Shown here: piece by piece, positions 63,487-64,000 of the stretch
Position numbering within the stretch: the stretch's first letter is position 1
How the letters are laid out: each line of letters starts with the position of its first letter
Assembly (NCBI GenBank): GCA_044227095.1
Contig: JBGAFV010000002.1
Location: forward strand, 372,001 to 436,000
Direction: 5' to 3'
Origin: JACMLD01 sp044227095
GTDB taxonomy: Bacteria > Bacteroidota > Bacteroidia > Chitinophagales > Chitinophagaceae
DNA length: 64,000 bases
Notes under the pieces: model-generated
Databases searched by the model: none
Told to the model about the DNA's origin: nothing
Seen by the model: the letters and a program-made list of their open reading frames with translations, nothing else
Translations under genes and position numbers: made by a program

Positions 63487-64000
63487 CTAGTCTTTTTTCT
63501 TGTAGGCTTCGTTCAAACCGCGAATAAGATCATTGGTAATATTATAAACGGTGTCTTTGTAAAAAATTCCCTCTGGGAAATCAGAAAGTATATAAGAATA
63601 TTTTTTGTCTTTATTGTAGTCTTTAAGATAAGCTTCCAGGCGTTCTCTTATTTTCTTGCGGGTTTCATTCATCTGGTCATTAATATTCTGGCTCAATTGA
63701 TCTTTACGCGACTGAAAGTTTTGCTGCATTTGCTGATACTCTCGGTTAGCAGCTTCTGCTTCTGCCTGAGACATATTATTTCCTTTCTGTTGCCATTCAG
63801 TAATTTTTTTCTGGTACGATTTTTCAATAGAAGCAAGTTCATTGTTCATGGCTTCTTCTTTTGCTTTAAAAGTACCTAAAGCATCTTTAAAATACTGATA
63901 GTGTGCCTGAAGAGAATCCAGTTCAAAATAAGCAATCTTGAAATCTTTGGGTTGAGCTGTGGCATTTTCGGGCGAAGCAGCAGTGGGTTCTGCTTTTTTT
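63487..64000 (-). CDS. OmpH/Skp-family periplasmic chaperone, N-terminus outside window
   Basis: The frame runs off the right edge: at least 170 residues are visible, starting KAEPTAASPENATAQPKDFKI at the border and ending in the stop at 63487. DFKIAYFELDSLQAHYQYFKDALGTFKAKEEAM, the coiled part (IEKSYQKKITEWQQKGNNMSQAEAEAANREYQQMQQNF) and the C-terminal helical NDLIRGLNEAYKKKD match OmpH/Skp. It binds unfolded outer-membrane proteins in the periplasm. An internal ATG at 63849 is not the true start. Confidence 0.85.
   Translation of the reverse strand, partial: KKAEPTAASPENATAQPKDFKIAYFELDSLQAHYQYFKDALGTFKAKEEAMNNELASIEKSYQKKITEWQQKGNNMSQAEAEAANREYQQMQQNFQSRKDQLSQNINDQMNETRKKIRERLEAYLKDYNKDKKYSYILSDFPEGIFYKDTVYNITNDLIRGLNEAYKKKD

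Overview
The window looks like a chromosomal segment of a Bacteroidota bacterium, most likely of the Chitinophagaceae/Chitinophagales type. The reasons are two SusC/SusD pairs, a hybrid two-component regulator with beta-propeller, kinase, receiver and AraC parts, an FG-GAP/ASPIC lipoprotein beside a SusCD pair, an A+T-rich base composition, and promoters of the TTTG-N18-20-TAnnTTTG kind. No phage, insertion sequence, plasmid function or CRISPR array was seen.

Region 1 (1-10.8 kb) is mixed housekeeping and stress. It holds the end of a LuxR-type regulator broken by an in-frame TAG, a DUF4242 protein, a Tat-exported glycosidase-like protein, and an ECF sigma factor divergent from a membrane-protein/DUF4142/cupredoxin cluster. 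A cysteine-rich Crp/Fnr regulator is divergent from a ClC channel, followed by DUF488 and a transsulfuration-type PLP enzyme. tRNA-Asp follows at 11.0 kb with a near-consensus promoter and a terminator.

Region 2 (11.1-34.6 kb) is a polysaccharide utilization locus for an arabinose-decorated glycan (arabinoxylan or arabinan). On the minus strand SusC-SusD is followed by a terminator, then a tightly packed run of GH51, SGNH/SASA esterase, GH51, type-B carboxylesterase, three GH43 and a third GH51. A fossil gene joining a GH95 fragment to an esterase fragment opens that run. A divergent hybrid two-component sensor (30.4-34.6 kb) is the presumed regulator. All recognised enzymes look like side-chain or exo-acting enzymes; no endo-xylanase or endo-arabinanase is visible.

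Region 3 (34.7-48.6 kb) has tRNA-Cys, a secreted protein of unknown function, a small secreted CarboxypepD_reg-like protein behind a long leader that encodes a 33-residue peptide ending in a cysteine cluster, and a second SusC-SusD locus with an FG-GAP/ASPIC lipoprotein. A LacI-family repressor and a CE15 glucuronoyl esterase follow. The same 14-bp LacI-type operator occurs upstream of SusC-2 and between lacI and the CE15 gene, which ties these genes into one predicted regulon.

Region 4 (48.8-64 kb) carries a TPR histidine kinase split by an in-frame TAG, then surface-polysaccharide and general genes: a Gfo/Idh/MocA oxidoreductase, an undecaprenyl-phosphate sugar transferase, an M1-like peptidase, a FemAB/GNAT-like protein, an FkbM methyltransferase, IspD, an isoaspartyl peptidase, an HldE-type heptose kinase, an APC permease and the end of an OmpH/Skp chaperone. 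A 31-bp inverted repeat (30/31) brackets the gap between the permease and the chaperone.
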